The notes below the pieces were generated by a model. That model was not told the DNA's origin. It saw only the letters and a program-made list of their open reading frames with translations, and did not search any database. A stretch of DNA of 33,798 nucleotides from Actinomycetota bacterium (GTDB lineage Bacteria; Actinomycetota; Geothermincolia; Geothermincolales; RBG-13-55-18): contig JACVJK010000018.1 of assembly GCA_015711955.1 (NCBI GenBank), positions 1 to 33,798 on the forward strand. Reading direction: 5' to 3'. The position numbers and the translations under genes are program-made. Positions 32,140 through 33,798 of the stretch are shown one piece after another; position 1 is the first letter of the stretch, and every line of letters starts with the position of its first letter.

Positions 32140-33219
32140 ATGAAGGAAATCATAGTGGTGGGAGCGGGCATCTCTGGGATGGTGGCCGCCCTGCAGCTAA
32201 CCTGTATGGGCCACCGGGTGCGGGTATGGGACCAGGCAGAGGGACCGGGAGTGGGAGCGGGCCCTCACCCGTCAGTCCACACCACCGGCATCGACCTGGA
32301 GGCCACCTCCCGCTACCTCGAGCTGGACCTTTCCCCTTTTTTCACTTCTGTGCGCCGCTGTCCCTTTTTGGTGGGGAAACAGGTCGTAAACCCTCCCCTA
32401 CACCTTTTGGACCTCCACAGCACGGAGAGGGGCGCCCGCCCTGGCTCCCTTGACATGTACCTTTACGGGAAATGTCTGGAGGCGGGGATCGAGTTCGAGT
32501 TCGACACGCCCTTGGACGAAGAGGGGCTCTCCTCCCTTCCCTCGGGGACCATCCTGGCCGGTGGTCTCAATCCCTCCCTTTACCGGATCCTCGGCCTTCC
32601 CTATCGGAACTGGTACGGTCTTTATCGGGTGGGGGAGGCGGAGGAGGACGGCGTCTCCAGGGTTTGGGTTGGAAGGGGGGTATCGGAGTACGGATACCTC
32701 TCCACCTGCAACGGCCTGGCCTTCGAGTTCCTGTTCTCCACCCAGCCGGTGGGCGAGGAGACGGCCGCCCGCTACGAGGAGGAGACGGGAAGCTATGTCC
32801 GGGGTGGTTGGCTCCCCGCCTCCGGAGCGGTACCCCTGGCCTCCCCCCGCCAGCCCCGCCTCTTCCACCGGCGGTTCATATTGGCGGGGACCCTCTCGGG
32901 GGCCATGGACCCCTTTTTCTGGTTCGGCATCTGCGGCGCCCTGGTGGGAGGCAGGATCGCGGCCCTGGCCGTCCACGACCCTCAACGCGCAGCAAGGGAG
33001 TTCTCGGCCATGACCCGGGGGTTCGCCACGGGTTGGTGGACCAAGAGGCTGTGGTACCTCGTCCGCCGGGATCCCCGCCGGCTGGAGGCGGTCATATCCC
33101 GCATCGGCCCCGAAAGGGTCGAGAAAGCGTTCGACCTCTTCTATCGTCGCTTCCGGTTCCCCTTCCGGATCCCGGGCTTCAGCCGCCTGGGGAACATGGG
33201 AAGGGATCTCGCCTCCTGA
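32140..33219 (+). CDS. FAD-dependent oxidoreductase, geranylgeranyl reductase-like
   Basis: 359 residues. The N-terminal dinucleotide fold is 'IIVVGAGISGMVAALQLTCMGHRVRVWDQ'. The second FAD motif near residue 250 reads 'FILAGTLSGAMDPFFWFGICGALVGGRIAALAV', matching the 'GDAAGFVDPLTGEGI' segment of geranylgeranyl reductases and flavin halogenases but without the GD dipeptide. The C-terminal 70 residues are basic and aromatic ('WWTKRLWYLVRRDPRRL'), suggesting membrane association. Reduction of lipid or quinone-like double bonds is the likeliest role; the substrate is unknown. The start codon lies at 32140; no strong ribosome-binding site stands out. Confidence 0.82.
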   Translation: MKEIIVVGAGISGMVAALQLTCMGHRVRVWDQAEGPGVGAGPHPSVHTTGIDLEATSRYLELDLSPFFTSVRRCPFLVGKQVVNPPLHLLDLHSTERGARPGSLDMYLYGKCLEAGIEFEFDTPLDEEGLSSLPSGTILAGGLNPSLYRILGLPYRNWYGLYRVGEAEEDGVSRVWVGRGVSEYGYLSTCNGLAFEFLFSTQPVGEETAARYEEETGSYVRGGWLPASGAVPLASPRQPRLFHRRFILAGTLSGAMDPFFWFGICGALVGGRIAALAVHDPQRAAREFSAMTRGFATGWWTKRLWYLVRRDPRRLEAVISRIGPERVEKAFDLFYRRFRFPFRIPGFSRLGNMGRDLAS

Positions 33220-33229
33220 GCGAGCCGAC

Positions 33230-33250
33230 GCACGCGTCCATCCCGCGTGC
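33230..33250. terminator. 7-bp perfect hairpin between convergent genes
   Basis: GCACGCG (33230-33236) and CGCGTGC (33244-33250) are exact complements around a 7-base loop. It lies between the stop of the FAD gene (33219) and the stop of the convergent gene (33268). No U tract on either side. A bidirectional terminator is the natural reading. Confidence 0.5.
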
Positions 33251-33267
33251 CGCTTCCTCGAAAACCG

Positions 33268-33798
33268 TCACGACCTGATCAGCTCGATCTCCTCCCCCAC
33301 CAGCGGCGGCATCGCCGACCAAGCCGAGTCCACGAAGAGGATCACGGTACTTCCCCGGCGCTCCACCCTCCCTCCCACCTTGTATGACTTGGCGTCCATG
33401 GTGAGAAGGCTCAACATACCCTGGGCGGGAAGCTCCGCCTCCCCCAGGGCCTCCCCGTAGGCGGCCGGGCGCATGAGCAGCACCCCACCTTTCCGGCAGG
33501 AAAGGGCCAAAACCGGCAAGACCAGGGGATGGCCGTCTTTTCCCGGGACCGTGAGGGCCTTCACCGAGGTGAGGGAGGAAAGACGCCGGGAGACCAGCGG
33601 TGGCGGCTCCCCCCTCCCCCCGCCTCGCGGGAGGCGAGCAAGAGATACACGGGCCTTGTCCAACAGCACGGAAGGAAGGGATATGGACGAAACCGGAAGC
33701 GCCTCCACCACCTGAAGCACCCCCGCCGCTCGGGATCCCGAATAGGCGTTGTAGCGCAAAAACGGCGAGGAGTCCACGAACTCCTTGTAGGGACCGCT
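33268..33798 (-). CDS. unrecognised protein, 5' end cut by the right window edge
   Basis: The frame is open to the last base, so the 176 residues seen are the C-terminal part of a longer protein. The apparent GTG start at 33777 is probably internal because the upstream codons ('SGPYKEF') continue sensibly. No membrane segment. Short beta-strand-like segments with Gly and Pro turns ('SVKALTVPGKDGHPLVLPVLALS', 'GMLSLLTMDAKSYKVGG', 'TVILFVDSAWSAMPPLVGEEIEL') recall the split-barrel flavin-binding (pyridoxamine 5'-phosphate oxidase-like) fold, but the resemblance is weak. It converges on the FAD gene. Confidence 0.65.
   Translation of the reverse strand, partial: SGPYKEFVDSSPFLRYNAYSGSRAAGVLQVVEALPVSSISLPSVLLDKARVSLARLPRGGGRGEPPPLVSRRLSSLTSVKALTVPGKDGHPLVLPVLALSCRKGGVLLMRPAAYGEALGEAELPAQGMLSLLTMDAKSYKVGGRVERRGSTVILFVDSAWSAMPPLVGEEIELIRS

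Noticed and set aside
1-33798. tRNA, rRNA, CRISPR and insertion sequences
   Set aside because: I read the gaps for tRNA-like T-loops, regularly spaced repeats and transposase frames and found none.

Overview
The window is a high-GC bacterial chromosome segment with long, tightly packed genes on both strands. I see no rRNA, tRNA, CRISPR array, transposase or phage gene. Its left third is a Wood-Ljungdahl (reductive acetyl-CoA) operon. A GH57 glucan enzyme, an NDP-forming acyl-CoA synthetase subunit and a type IV-like pilin are also present. Together these suggest an anaerobic, possibly thermophilic or subsurface, CO/CO2-metabolising bacterium. An uncultured actinobacterial lineage or a deep Firmicute-like one would fit, but this placement is inference from gene content and base composition only. 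|| Region 1 (1-10104, minus strand). One operon runs right to left: fhs, the corrinoid-protein reductive activator, cooC, fchA, folD, acsD, cooS/acsA, then the start of acsB, cut by the left edge. It covers formate activation, methenyl/methylene-THF interconversion, the small corrinoid protein subunit, CO dehydrogenase, and the start of acetyl-CoA synthase. A near-consensus promoter lies about 150 nt upstream of fhs. FolD has lost the two residues normally needed for cyclohydrolase activity, and a separate cyclohydrolase gene (fchA) sits beside it. || Region 2 (10077-19503). A serine hydrolase gene on the minus strand overlaps a doubtful small gene. Plus-strand genes follow: a CrtI-like FAD oxidoreductase, an isochorismatase-fold hydrolase, a methyltransferase, a GH57 glucan branching-type enzyme, a GT4 glycosyltransferase with its own promoter, and the alpha subunit of an ADP-forming acyl-CoA synthetase. 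GH57 plus GT4 suggests alpha-glucan storage. The synthetase could recover ATP from acetyl-CoA made in region 1. || Region 3 (20080-22776, minus strand). A three-gene operon: methyltransferase, hexapeptide acyltransferase, galT-like uridylyltransferase. It has a TATAAT promoter directly upstream. || Region 4 (23239-28632). A NusG-domain-II protein, a Gx-family membrane protein, two ECF ATPases and EcfT form a plus-strand run that looks like a self-contained ECF transporter. Two convergent small membrane protein genes (DUF2752, DUF4234) follow, and the 3' end of the DUF4234 gene is duplicated. || Region 5 (29177-33798). A type IV-like prepilin, a membrane protein with a degenerate GGDEF domain, an unrecognised protein of about 380 aa, a divergent FAD-dependent oxidoreductase with a palindromic operator-like site between them, and a partial unrecognised gene at the right edge.
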